A program made the translations under genes and the position numbers. A DNA stretch of 64,000 bases from Arbacia lixula. Taxonomy: Eukaryota; Echinodermata; Echinoidea; Arbacioida; Arbaciidae. The stretch spans positions 8,927,943 through 8,991,942 of the forward strand of contig OZ022576.1 of NCBI GenBank assembly GCA_963669155.1, in the 5' to 3' direction. Below the pieces are notes generated by a model. That model saw only the letters and a list, made by a program, of their open reading frames with translations. It was not told the origin of the DNA and did not search any database. Numbering within the stretch: position 1 is the first letter of the stretch; every line of letters starts with the position of its first letter. Shown here piece by piece: positions 22,380 to 34,759 of the stretch.

Positions 22380-24980
22380 ACCGTGCCTACTAGATGAGAA
22401 AGTCAATGCTTCAATGATGATGTTGATTTTTACCCTAATCACGTTGACGATGGGGATATTGATGGTGATGATAGATAGACATGGATGGAGATAATGGTAT
22501 AATGGTATAATGGAGCCGGAAACCCAAAGGAAGATAAAAAATGTTCACACACTGTCTTTACAATATCACGTGCTCATTACACCCATTACTCACTAAGTCA
22601 TGCAGGTCTCACCTGCTGCAACACAATCAGAGAGAGAGATTTAAAACTACGGTTAGTTCTATTAATAAAATGCTATTCAGGCCAAGAAAATAATCATTAA
22701 AACGTATGATCCTGCCTCCGTCAATATTGTTTCCTGTGACATGACCACGCATTATCATCCAGCTCAAAGGGCTAAGGCGCCGACCCATTTCCCCTTCATC
22801 CTGTAAATAGCTATCGGCAGTGCTGCATCGCTTTGTGACGTACAAAGGGAATGCATGAATATTCATAACAGGTTATTTTTTTTTTGTCATCGCTGTGGAA
22901 GCATTATAGCAGGCAAAACATGCTCGAGGCTCAGAAACAATAACAGCTTGCTCCAAATACATTTGGAAAAGTGCTTGGAAGTTTGTTGTTTTTTCAACAT
23001 GATCATCAAACTGTAATTAATTGTGAAACATAACACAAATTGTTGTGCCCTTGATTTTGGAATGATGTAATATTTTCTGATTATAGGCTGATATTCTATT
23101 TCCTCAATATTATTTTGTCCATTGATAATGTATGTTTAGTTGGCCGACTAAATTCTATCTATCATTGTGTAGTTTACATGGCATTAATGTGATCAGTGAT
23201 ATTATGATTTAGATCTCAACAAAATAGAGAGTATAATCAATGTACAATTTCCTAAGCAACAGGTCCTGCTATTTTCAACTCATCATTATTAATATCACTC
23301 GACCACATGAAAACGCGAAACTAATCAAACATCACAGTAACCTTATACCACGCACGATGTATAGTTTGTAATTTAATGCCACTGTTTTTATGAACGTAAG
23401 ATCAACGGCAAGAGGGATAATAATATTTTTCAATAATTAGGATTTTCATTTTGAGAACAGGTCAGCAATTTCATGAAATTTTATTTTTTTTTTTCTTTCA
23501 GGTTTCATTATTATCGCGTGACCATAATTTTTCTCACGTCGAATGACGCGTGTTGACTCTCTGCGTGCCGTACAAAATGCCGCTCTGTACTATAATGTGC
23601 ATCAATAATAAACAAATTGCACAAGTCAAAATGCGCCTGGGGGGCAGAGGGGGTTAACGTATCGTTGCCGTATCGATTATAGCACCATTAATGTCACATG
23701 AGGCGAGTTGATGGGGCGTCACCGTGTTTATGGATGCTTGGAAGGCAACACGGTGGAATCACATCTCTCTATCAATCAGTAGTCACAGCTTACAAGGACA
23801 GAGAACGGGAGAGAAAGAAAGAGAGAGAGAGAGAGAGAGGGGGGGGGTGGGGGGTGGGAGAGAGACAGACAGACAGACAGACAGACCGAGGCAAACAGAC
23901 AGGGACAGAGAGAATAGTCCATGTGTTTTGTTAAGTTATTCGATTAAGAGCGTGTATTGTAATCTTTAACAAATCTCTTTTATTTATGAAAGTGAGAAGA
24001 TTACCATGAAGGTAATGGAATGTTTTAAAATAATGACACTTGGCGAGAGTTTTGCCTTTTTATCTTTTTCATGATAATCGGAAATTCGTATTGATAAGGG
24101 GGAAACTGTTTGAAGTAATTAGTATAAACTTATTAATGAGGATAAAATCATTCAAGCGCAAAGCTGTATCATTATTGAATTCGGTTTAAAAAAAAAAAAA
24201 AAGACAATCACAGAGATAACTACGAAGTGAGGACTGAAGACGGGGAGAGAGATACCGAGGGATGGTTATGATGATACACGACTGATGAAATAGATAATGG
24301 AAGAGACAGAAAGGGGAATACGAAGCGGAGAAAAGGATGGATGCGCAGCGGAAGATGCCATCCATGGGACGATCACGTGGGTAACCTATATGCAGGGATA
24401 TCAACGCCACGTAGGCCTACAAAGTACAGTACACACGGCAGTGACGTCACAGTCAGCTCAACCGCCTCCCTCAATCCTCAATAACAACCAGCTCATAAGC
24501 CTGTTTGTTCGGAGGCAAAATTAGATTTCTGAACATGCTGAAAGGGAAGCGGGGCTTATGAAACATGATTGCCTAGCCTGTCGGTGGGTTTTTTTTGTAA
24601 AACTCAACAGGCGAATCATAAAAGACCGAAAATGAAAATTGCCGTCATCATGGCCGTCACTTTTGTTGGGTGCAGGTGCGGTGAAGAAACTGACGGGCGA
24701 ATTCTAATCATCGCTGTCCATTATACATCTAATGGCTAGAGTGATGACGGCAATCAGGTTTTGTGCAGGTAAACGGTGTCAACATCTTTTGGCGAAAGTG
24801 AAAAGCTCGATGTTTACATACGGTGGTACTTTTTTATCGGGTATTTTTTTTTACTCTGGACTTGATATTATATTACGACCACCTCTTCATGAATACGATT
24901 TACATAGATTACTGTATAATTATAACATTAATTTCAAAGTTATAAACAGCGCTTAAAATTAGCCACAATGGAGAGCCAAC
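22380..24980. other. Intergenic, no gene recognised
   Basis: AT-rich, with one purine microsatellite at 23807-23884. Several palindromic TCACGTG/CACGTG words are scattered in and beyond it. No coding region is supported. Confidence 0.35.
23807..23884. repeat. GA microsatellite, G run and CAGA tetranucleotide repeat
   Basis: A (GA)n run passes into a G-rich block with GGGGGGGTGGGGGGTGGG and then (CAGA)5. The open frames across it (RERERE, TDRQTDRQ) are repeat artefacts. Confidence 0.8.
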
Positions 24981-24983
24981 TCC

Positions 24984-25038
<55 letters not shown>

Positions 25039-25092
25039 ACATGTATACACATACACTCACACACATATACACACGAACATACACACGCACAT
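24984..25092. repeat. CA microsatellite
   Basis: An almost perfect (CA)n run of about 50 bp, followed by interrupted CA/TACA repeats. Confidence 0.85.
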
Positions 25093-25129
25093 TATACAAA
25101 CACACATTATTATACACACACGCATATAG

Positions 25130-26825
25130 GCCGTTTTCGCCTTATTACATTCACCTATTTCGTGATTCAGTTTTAATGGGTGGAATGCCCTCTGAATCTA
25201 TGAGTTGTTGCTAGAAGGAAACAACTCGGACAAGATGCGGTATTGTTTAAACAACGTGCATAAAATTTGCATACTATAACGAAACAGGTCTGTTCAAGAG
25301 TTCTGCTGACAATGTTCAGCACGACACTTGACCACTTTGCTTTCCGCTCCACACAGTGTTTGAGCGAGGGTGGAGAACACTCTCCTCTTGTTTGTATCCA
25401 ACCCCAGAGAGAGCCAAGAGCAGGTCCGTTGCCATAGCGACACAAGATGACGGAGGAGCGCAGACGTGAGAGGGATGGAGAGAGAGTGAAGAGGATAAAG
25501 ATCGATCGGATGGTGGAGGTGACAACTAAATCTGGGGCTAGTCTGCATGGTGACAAACACCGATCTGTTTAAAGGCAAGCCCTGCATGACTCGCACATGA
25601 GATTATGTCACCTCATAATTGTGTTTTGTTTGAAAGATAGCACTGGTCATTTTCTCCTTTTGCACCCTGTTAAATCTATCATGTCTCAATTAACAACACA
25701 TCAAACTAGTAAAGCTAAACACGTATTTTTTTCTGCAGCACAATATGAAAGTAATAACATAATTTAAGCACAATATATGAAAACAATAACATATTAAAAA
25801 AGACACCTACAATTAAGATTAGTCGCTAGACAAAAAACAGAAAACGTGATTTTTACACTGAACCACGAGCATGAACCACGGCATTAGTTATGTCAATCTA
25901 AGGATAAATTTCATTATTACTTCAAAAGTCCTTCATACCGTGGTATAGACAAACTAGCCTACATGTCTTCCTTTTCGTGATAATAAATTAACATTAGAAT
26001 GCATTTTCTATATTTTGCTTACTCAAAAGCATTTCAAATTGGAAAATAACATTTAATATACCTTATACGCTACTTCACACAGTTCCCAAAGCGACAAGAC
26101 AGATTTGGCAAATTTGAACCCAAATTGTGAGTGAGCTTTAATCACCACAAGTACCATTTCCCATCGTCCTATATGACTTGCGCCTGAGTTGACTTTTATC
26201 ATTTATAATTGCCTCGGAGCATCTGGCGAAGTCATGACATGTGACGTACACATTCTATGAGCGTTTATTTGATTTTTCCAGAACTAACACAAAAAAACCA
26301 TCATGTCGTTAGCCAAGTCACCAATCAGGCGTTATAATAATATTGATCAGAAAATCTTCCCCGTCCGCTTTGTAACCTTTGTTGTGTGCTATTTCATTTT
26401 TATTAAAGTTCTCTCTTGAATTATTCATTTGATCATTTACTCAGCCTATGGCTGTCTTTATTCGATAAGCGAAATATGGCATTTAAAAGAGTTTGTTTCT
26501 ACTTTAATAATCAGACCTTGCATTCAGACGATTAAGTAGTGTTATTATACTTTTTGTTTTATTTTAGTCCGCTATCTTTTAATAAGGAAAAATATATTGC
26601 TGCTTATGGTAGCATGTCTTCAGAATGTTTTTCAATGATTATTCAGCTCCGTTCCCTGAGTATTATAAAAGATGAATAAAAAAGTTCAAATGAACTGCAA
26701 TACTAAAACAACACAAATTTGATACGAGAAGAACAGAAGGAGCAAACACTCAGGGCGAGGGGTTGTGTGGGGGAGGCGAATATTGGTTTGGCGTCGACCC
26801 AGGTTCACCCTTCGAACAACTAATA
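25130..26825. other. Intergenic, no gene recognised
   Basis: The patch at 25300-25560 is more GC-rich than its surroundings, with open frames on the minus strand but no known domain. The rest is AT-rich. Confidence 0.35.
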
Positions 26826-27175
26826 TTAAGATGGCGACTGTTTCACTTCCACAAAGGTGATATATCACGATATTTTGGAGCCAATTAACATGTCGCAATG
26901 CCTCTTAAAATGGAAACATGCTGTGGATGTTTTACGATGCCTTTAACCAATAAGATGGTGACTATTTCTCAAAGGTGACATTCAACCTATTTTGGAACAA
27001 ATTCGCATATGTTGAAATGCCTCCTAAAATGGAAACCTGCAATGCATGTTTCATGATTGCAAATCAATCTTCAGGTTATAAGATAGCGACTATTTCTCGA
27101 AGGTGATATTCAACTTATTTTGGGACAAGTCGTTCTGCCTCTCAAAGGGGCAACACGCTCTGCATATGTTACGAT
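26826..27175. repeat. Tandem array of about three ~122-128 bp units
   Basis: Each unit opens AAGAT(G/A)G(C/T)GACT(G/A)TTTC, then AAAGGTGA(T/C)AT, ATTTTGG(A/G), and TGCCTC(T/C)(T/C)AAAATGGAAAC, starting near 26830, 26952 and 27082. Similarity falls across the last unit. Confidence 0.65.
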
Positions 27176-27394
27176 CAAACGCAAAAGAACTTTCGATTTC
27201 ATACAAACGCCCCTCCACCCCACCCCATTCCTTCATTCCCTTTTACATTCTTACTCCCCTTCAAAAATGGACATATCGACAAATTAATGAGAATCCTGCC
27301 GAAAGAGAAGAGACCCGTCGGCAAAAAGATTTTGGGCGAGGATAATGTTTGCGAGCGGTTGTTAGCCGGGAGGCATATATAATGCTGTGCGCAA

Positions 27395-27421
27395 CCCCCC
27401 CCCCCCCCCCCCCCCCCCCCC
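27395..27421. repeat. 27-bp C homopolymer
   Basis: An uninterrupted run of 27 C, the longest C/G run in the window. A run like this may be a length-uncertain spot in the assembly. Confidence 0.85.
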
Positions 27422-27429
27422 ATGGCTAC

Positions 27430-29580
27430 ATGGTGTATGACCTACCCATGCCCTTCGTCTGAGCACGGTCTGGGGTTCGGCTAGCTGCTTGACACGAATT
27501 GCATTCTTGGCCGAATGTCAAGACGCTATCTAAGGACGTACGCCTGTACGTTCACCAAGCAGCAGCATTATCTACCTGACAAAAATCATCTCATTAGCCA
27601 TTCTGTTCTCTCCTCAGTCACGGCATAGGTACACCGGCATTGTCCAGTTGTTGCCATAATTAGCATTTTCATGATATATATATTATAATAATAGTAATAG
27701 TATTTACACATTCAAATATAATTTTAACAAAGTATTCGATATTCATTTTTTTGTATAATTCAACAATCTAATTAACTTAGATGTTAACAATCTTATCTTG
27801 CCAAATATGCTTTTTGCATGTGAGAGCCAGATTCGATTACTACTTGTTCTATTGTTTGGTCGTTATTAGCAAGGCTTATACGGGCCAGCAAGAATATCTA
27901 TTCTCAAATAAAGTGTTGCTTTTCTTGTACAAGTACTAAATAATCAAACCATCATGTCGTAATCATTACACTCACAAGTTTAGAACGTGCAACTTGCAAC
28001 TAGGTGCATTTCGATCCATTAGACTTCGGTCTACTCGTCTGCTCATAACCTTTACACCTTTACGGCCAGTGTGACCACATCAAGTCACAGCATGGGGGTT
28101 ATTTTTGTTCAGCCTATTTATAAGTCAATTCGATGATGCTGGTGAGGTCACGAAGGACCTCCTAGTCCCAGATTCCTGCTGTACATGACCTTATGGCTGG
28201 AGATGGAGGCTATTGGTCTACAAAACGACATTCAACAACATAATTTTCATTAAAATTAAGTCTTAGAATGATTTATATCTAGTGTCATGAATTATGATTA
28301 TCAAAGAATCGTACACGTTATCATTGATATTTGTTTTGTTACATGTATATTCAAATATATTTAGAATACTATCTTTAAATACGTGGCATCCTTTCATCAT
28401 GTGGTATATTAATTGTTATATATTTCGTTAACGTTATTCTATCCCCTATGGTATTTCATTTTGTATCATTTTATAGTTCAATCAGTTATATCATAACTTA
28501 TTAGGTCTCAGCTTTTAAATTAAATACCAATGTGTATGAGTCCTAACAATATCCTTTGATGTGTAAGTGGATTCATAGGATGACGAAAACCGCCAGATGA
28601 TTAATATAAACAAAAACGCACAAAATAGCTGTAACAAAAAATTGTTATTATTACATTGAATTGACTTTCTTTTCTTCTTCTTCACAAAACTACCAAAAAT
28701 GGGTAACCCTCTCTTTGGAAAAGTATTCATTTTCTTTTTCGTAACGTTTCTAAGCATTGATCCTATGTTATGGTAAACGGAATCGTTTTACCAAGAGAAG
28801 AAAAGAACATCATTGATATGAAATTTGCACTGATGGGGAAGTCGGTAGATAAAACATGCTACAATATCCCCATCTAAACTCTTAACCTTTACTCCACCAC
28901 ACCATTATGCTCCTATTAATCTCTATACGATATGTGTGTATCTTCCCTGAAGGAAAGAATGACAGCAACACTGAATGAGTTAACACTCGCCCCACATAGG
29001 AAAGGCGCAGACCGGAGTAGAGCCTTATACGGTTCGACCACGACTCTGGCAAGACTCGACTCAGTGTGAAGACTCCAGAGCCCGCCATCTACGTTTGAAA
29101 TTTGACAGAGGATAAGGTCGCTGCGGTGATTTTGCTACAAGCAACACTATTCCCACTATTCTTATTATATTTATATAAGATGCTTAATGTGTTTCCCTCA
29201 AAACAAAGCCATTAATGAATGAAACTAAAAGGGAGAAAACAGATGAGGACTGCTTTGAAAATTGGCGAATTATGTCTACACGTTCTTATCACATGTACGC
29301 CATGTGACGAACCGATACTGCGGATCAGGTAGGTATGAGAAGGAGCACATACACATAAAGTCGAAGATTGAGTGATAAGACAGAGAGGTCGCATCCTGGT
29401 CAGAATTAACCGCCAGGGGAAGTTATATTGACCAGAAAGTTGAAAACACATCTTACAATGAAGAAATCAGTTGGTCGAATTGGCTAATACCTAGAAGTGG
29501 AATTTATAGGCCTCATAATTTTTGATAATTTTAATTACTTTCATGACATTGCCGTCTTCGTTACTAGCACATAACCCGTT
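27430..29580. other. Intergenic, no gene recognised
   Basis: AT-rich sequence with no recognisable coding, RNA or mobile-element signature. Confidence 0.35.
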
Positions 29581-29581
29581 T

Positions 29582-29593
29582 GCACACACACAT

Positions 29594-29632
<39 letters not shown>

Positions 29633-29672
29633 AACACACACACAAACAAAAACACACACACAAACACACACA

Positions 29673-29712
<40 letters not shown>

Positions 29713-29722
29713 CACACACATG
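29582..29722. repeat. CA microsatellite, interrupted
   Basis: CACA repeats with ACAAACA and CACGCACA interruptions. The His/Thr-repeat and Cys/Val-repeat open frames over it are artefacts. Confidence 0.85.
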
Positions 29723-29729
29723 TATAAAA

Positions 29730-31170
29730 TACATCTAGGCCTAGTAACCTTAGTCCTAATTTGACGAAAAGCAACGATGGAAAAACTGCAAATATTTTTG
29801 ATATATTTTAATAAAAAGTCTTCAGTATTTAATAACCAAGTACAACACAACTTGGGTTTTCATTTTGAAAACATGTGAATGTCATGTGAACAGCGTATCA
29901 AAGAGCGCCTGAAATTGTGCCGTGCACGTGTTCTATTGCTGTGTAAATATTATTGCAGATTTTAATACGATGTATTTGCATTTGATGATAATTATTGATG
30001 TTCAATACTACCCCTATTTTTTTAATAGATACTGGTATATGGTACAGCTTTATTTGTTACATGTACGGGGAAAACAGGAAACGATATGTATAGGAGTCTT
30101 TTGGACGTTCTGACACGAGATAGGCTACATAGTGATATCGACGACGATGGCGACAATGAGAATGGTTATAATAACACCAGTGATGTTGTTGATGATGATG
30201 ATGATGGTAAGGACCATAGTGATGACGAAAAAATAAAAGGTTATGAGTAATAAAAGAAGGCGATTTATAGGAAGTCATAATGATTTTTTCTGCTTCTGCT
30301 AGCATGATCACAGGCACTATACTAGCTCAAACATATTGCATAGAAAATCAATCACAAAAATGTAAAAGCATCGTTTCATTCTGACCATTAAGATGAATTG
30401 TAAAGGCAGGCAATTTTTACCCCAAAAAAGTCTTTCTGTTTTAGAGATATGTCTTTGATTGTCGTATAAATTCAATAACAAAATGACGATAAATTAAACA
30501 ATAATAAAACATTGGAATGAAACAAGAGGAAAGAAATCGTGGGAAAGAAAGGATAAGGTATAAAGTCACTGTGGCTCAAAACTTCCTAACATTATTCTTG
30601 TATTACCTCGTGTAACACCTGAACTCATACATTACACAAAGTACATGTGTGGAGAGTGCATCAGGTATCCAAAGAAAGACACAGGAAAGTCATGGTAGGA
30701 AGGGACCCCCAACCCCCCCCCCCCCCCACCCCCTCCCCCATCAAGCGTGTACTAGTTTCGTTAGTATTAAAAAAATACGATACTGATGATAATCCCAAAG
30801 TTTGTCCGAGGTTGGTCCAACTAGCAACAATACTAACAGATTCAGAGTGCATTCCACCCAATGAAACTGAATCACTTCACACCTTTGACACGTGGTGTAC
30901 ATGCTGTCTCTAGCTGAATTCTAGCTCAATAACGTGTGTGTGCATGTGAGAAAAGGCCCCAATAAATGACGAATGACAGACAGATCGGCAGAATTAATCA
31001 TCGCTGTCTTTTTTTTTTTTGGCATGGCTTCACACTGAATCATAGAATCGTTTTGAGGGCAGTAGCAAAAGGTGATTTTGTTGACATATCTTGGCATTCA
31101 ATATTCCTTAAATCACATTTGATTTCAAGTGGCCTCCTTACATCAGGTGAAGTCGTAGGACAATGGTTGT
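29730..31170. other. Intergenic, no gene recognised
   Basis: AT-rich, with a short GAT tract near 30187-30206 and a C-rich run at 30709-30739. No coding region is supported. Confidence 0.35.
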
Positions 31171-31173
31171 AAT

Positions 31174-31241
31174 ATGTGTGTGTGTGTGTGTGTGAGTGTG
31201 TGTGTGTATGTGTGTGTGTGTGTGGATAGGGGGGGGGGGGG
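31174..31241. repeat. TG microsatellite followed by a G run
   Basis: A (TG)n run to 31224, then GGATA and 13 G. Confidence 0.8.
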
Positions 31242-31467
31242 TGGCATCGCACAAACAGATAAATCATTATCTATCCCAACTCCTTGGATAAATCTGAATC
31301 TGCTACATTACATTCCGCTTTGCATTTCGATCGTTGTCAGAAGAGATCAGCCGCAGGTAGTCATCCGAGATCAGATTATGAACATGAACACGATATGTTG
31401 TACATCCAGCATCCATTTTCGTTTAAAAATGTCACCAACATTTTTTGTTATATTTTTCTCTTCACCG

Positions 31468-31489
31468 CCCCCCCCCCCCCCCCCCGGCC

Positions 31490-31519
<30 letters not shown>
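31468..31519. repeat. C homopolymer and CT microsatellite
   Basis: 18 C, then GGCCG, then (TC)n. Confidence 0.8.
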
Positions 31520-31520
<1 letters not shown>

Positions 31521-31789
31521 ACTCCGATCTCGTTTTCCCTTATTCAGAGTATCTCTCTCAAGTTCCCATCAATCTATCATTTTATCGTCCTCGACTTCTC
31601 ATCCATCCATGTCCCTTAATCGCTTCACTGTCTGCGCGGAAGTCGGCCCCCATTTTCATCAATCTATTTAAAGAAATCCGGGAACATAACTCAATCGTAC
31701 GGAAGCTTAGAAGTGCCCCCAGAAGACGAGATAATTTAGGACGTGAAGACGAGAAGACGAGACGAGAAGACGAGAAAAAGAGTCAAGAA

Positions 31790-32250
31790 GACAAAAGGAC
31801 AAGATCTTGGATCTCGTCAAGTCGACTTCTGTAGGACGAGAAGACAAAAAGACAAGATCCTGAGAAGACGAGAATACGAGAAAAAAGAGTCAAGAAGACA
31901 AAAAGACAAGATCTTGGATCTCGTCAAGTCGACTTCTGTAAGACAAAAAGACAGAAAGACAAGATGCTGGATCTCGTCAAGTCGACTTCTGTAAGAAGAA
32001 GAGACAAAAAGACAAGAACTTGAATCTCGTCAAGTCTACTTATGTAGGATGAGAAGACAAGAAGACGAGATCTTGGATCTCGTCAAGTCGACTTCTGTAA
32101 GACAAGAAGACAAGAAGACAAGATCTTGGATCTCGTCAAGTCGACTTCTGTAAGACAAGAAGACAAAAAGACAAGAACCAAGGATCTCGGCAAGTCGACT
32201 TCTGTAGGGCGAGAAAACAAGATGACAAGATCCTGGATCTCGTCAAGTCG
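31790..32250. repeat. ~52-55 bp tandem repeats in the left side of the foldback element
   Basis: The core GTCAAGTCGACTTCTGTA or a variant occurs about eight times (near 31818, 31924, 31975, 32029, 32081, 32136, 32191, 32239), separated by AAGACAAAAAGACAAGA-type spacers. The last unit carries the perfect palindrome CAAGTCGACTTG. Confidence 0.75.
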
Positions 32251-32399
32251 ACTTGATGATTGAGCTTCTTCTGGCGACCAATAAGACTTCCGGTCCGCCA
32301 CCATTAAGACTTCCGTCGTATGCTACGAGTGAGAACAATAGAATTTGGTGCTATGGTGTCTTCAAAAAAACAAATGAGAATTTAAAGCGTTAAGTGTAA

Positions 32400-33160
32400 A
32401 ATAAAGAGACAAGAAGTGGAATAGAAAATACATTACGTGGCACTTATAAGAAAAACGAAGCTGGATCATTTAAAGGATCTATTTATGTCTTTACTTGATA
32501 TATAAAAAACGTAAAAACAATATTTTTCTTCCGTAGAGATGATGAACAAACCCAACTTGGAAAACGATATAAGCGGCGTATCGGCCATGTCCTAAAGAAA
32601 AAGGCGTGTAATCCTTATCAAAATCCAGGGCTTTTACCACTATCATTTGACACTGAAACTAACTATTGATTTATATCGGGTAAAAGCTGAATAATTGCTC
32701 TACACTCTCATGTAGGTGGCATGTCGGAACACTTTGACTGGATCTTACTGTTCCAATTTGAAATATGGGCTCAAACCGGCGTTTCGGTCAATTTATGCAC
32801 AGCATTCACAGGATAAACAGAAAATAGTCGTAACTCCTTTAACAATGTTAATACCTTTTAAACTATCGTATGACACTTAAACTAACTTATGATTTATATC
32901 ACATAAAAGCTAATTAGTTGATCTACAATCTCAAATAGATAAAAAAAACTTTTTGTCTAGATCTTACTATTTCATTTTGAAATCCGTGCTCAAACAGGCA
33001 TATCTCGCACGGTATTCCCAAGATTTACTGAAAATGGCCATAACTCTTCCAGAAATGTCGGGGCTTTTAAACCTATCGCATGACACTTTAACTAGCTCAT
33101 GATTTATATGAGGTAAAAGCTGAATAGTTGTTCTTTATCCCCATATAGGTGCCATGTCGG
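32400..33160. repeat. ~215 bp tandem repeat forming the core of the foldback element
   Basis: The block CTTTTA(A)ACTATC.TATGACACT.AAACTA followed by ATGATTTATAT and TAAAAGCT.A.TAGTTG recurs near 32628, 32850 and 33064. Each is followed by GATCTTACT and GCTCAAAC.GGC blocks. A weaker partial copy precedes the first. The divergence between copies suggests the core repeat is older than the arms. Confidence 0.6.
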
Positions 33161-33444
33161 AATCCAGCATCTTGTCTTTCTGTCTTTTTGTCTTACAGAA
33201 GTCGACTTGACGAGATCCAAGATCTTGTCTTTTTGTCTTCTTGACTCTTTTTTCTCGTCTTCTCGTCTTCTCAGGATCTTGTTTTTTTGTCTTCTCGTCC
33301 TACAGAAGTCGACTTGACGAGATCCAAGATCTTGTCTTTTTGTCTTCTTGACTCTTTTTCTCGTCTTCTCGTCTCGTCTTCTCGTCTATCACGTCCTAAA
33401 TTATCTCGTCTTCTGGGGGCACTTCTAAGCTTCCGTACAATCGA

Positions 33445-34690
33445 GATGCACTTTCTATTACAACAACTGAAAGCCCATGGTTGTACATGCGTCACACAGG
33501 CCTCATGGCAGTCACATGTACACCGTCGATATCTATAACACATAGATATCGTTAAGCGAGACAGTAAATCGTATCGTGCGCCGCGAATGAAATCTGTTTT
33601 CATCTGTTTATAAAAACTCCTTACAAAAATAGATGCAAATCAACTTCTCATCGCTTTCGATATGGAATCTGATTTTGATCAGACGCGCTTTTTGAAAACA
33701 TGCAACAAATATAACGAGAAAGCAGGTTCAACAGGGGATGGTCGCGTTGCGATCCGATGAAGATAGGACTGTATGAGTGACGAACTGAGCTAGAAACTTG
33801 AAGATTATGTGCAGATCTGCTTTTGGGCCCCAACGGAAAGCTTTTAACGTTCTAAGCAAACTTTATCGCGCAATCAAAGGTGTGAAATATCACTCAGTGC
33901 GACGTGAGAAGACTGGCATCCGCTTCCCCACCTAGTGGCGCCTTGCTTGTTGCGATTAATCCTTTGGGCGCCGGACAAACCACTGCTTTATGGGGTTTGT
34001 GTGCAATACCTTTACAAAGATGCATCAATTGTGCATAACGAGTTAAAGCTGATGTATCGTATGGCAAATGATGGCTGAATAAAGTCATACAAGACGTTGA
34101 TGTCTAGGAGAAAACCGATTACCGCATTATTGCAGAGAGAATGTCCAGGGATGGATGGGTTGCAGTCAGGATATCAACAGTTTGTCTCATCCCGGCGAGA
34201 CATTGGTTGTCACGGAAAGAAGGAAGAAAAATTATGCAAGAAATACCTATATGTGAATTGTGATTGAAAGAAAACGGATTTGCACTTGTCCCGTAAGAAA
34301 AAAAATGAAGAAATCATTTACTGTAATACTTCCCCAACACAAGTACATTATTCATTCAAATCAAAATCATTCTAGCCATACGTCTGCTGCGAGCATTTCA
34401 CGCATTTTATAGAGATTCTTTGATTTCACGGTATATCGCTACCACGACTCTATGGCGTAGAGATAGGTGAATGTGAAGTCCCAGGAAGTTTACCTACTGT
34501 AGTTACAGTTATTTAAACCTTGAAAATCCGGCTTTGTGGGAAAGAGATACATTTCGACCGTTACACGGAAACATTTTAACACATCACAGGAAATCGTTGA
34601 GTAAGAATCGGGTCATGTCTGCTGTACAGCAAATACGAATGACTTGCTCACCTTTTTTTGTAACCGTTATTTTCTGAAGAGGACAAAGGT
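33445..34690. other. Intergenic, no gene recognised
   Basis: It contains a TTAATCCTTTGGGCGCCGG word at 33956 that is shared with 51729 (TTAACCCTTTGGGCGCCAG) and points to a dispersed repeat. The rest is AT-rich. Confidence 0.35.
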
Positions 34691-34691
34691 T

Positions 34692-34748
<57 letters not shown>

Positions 34749-34753
34749 TCTCA
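34692..34753. repeat. C run plus CT microsatellite
   Basis: 11 C followed by (TC)n with one TATC break. Confidence 0.85.
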
Positions 34754-34759
34754 ATGTAT

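Larger units (their letters stand above)
31697..33438. mobile_element. Foldback-like element with 276-277 bp inverted arms made of short tandem repeats
   Basis: Left arm 31697-31972 and right arm 33162-33438 are reverse complements with only a handful of differences by eye. Each starts GTACGGAAGCTTAGAAGTGC at its outer end. The arms consist of AAGACGAG/AAGACAAA-type short repeats and copies of GATCTTGGATCTCGTCAAGT + CGACTTCTGTA. The left side continues as further ~55 bp tandem units to about 32250. The core (about 32400-33160) holds a separate ~215 bp tandem repeat. No transposase frame is visible. Arms made of tandem repeats around a core are the architecture described for foldback elements, including the TU elements of sea urchins; membership in that family is inference. 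AATC sits directly outside both ends. Confidence 0.75.

Noticed and set aside
31743-33603. Lys/Asp/Arg-rich frames and a CRISPR-like look of evenly spaced repeats
   Set aside because: The frames come from GAAGAC tandem repeats. The spacers are repetitive rather than unique, the arms are inverted, and the host is eukaryotic, so this is not a CRISPR array.
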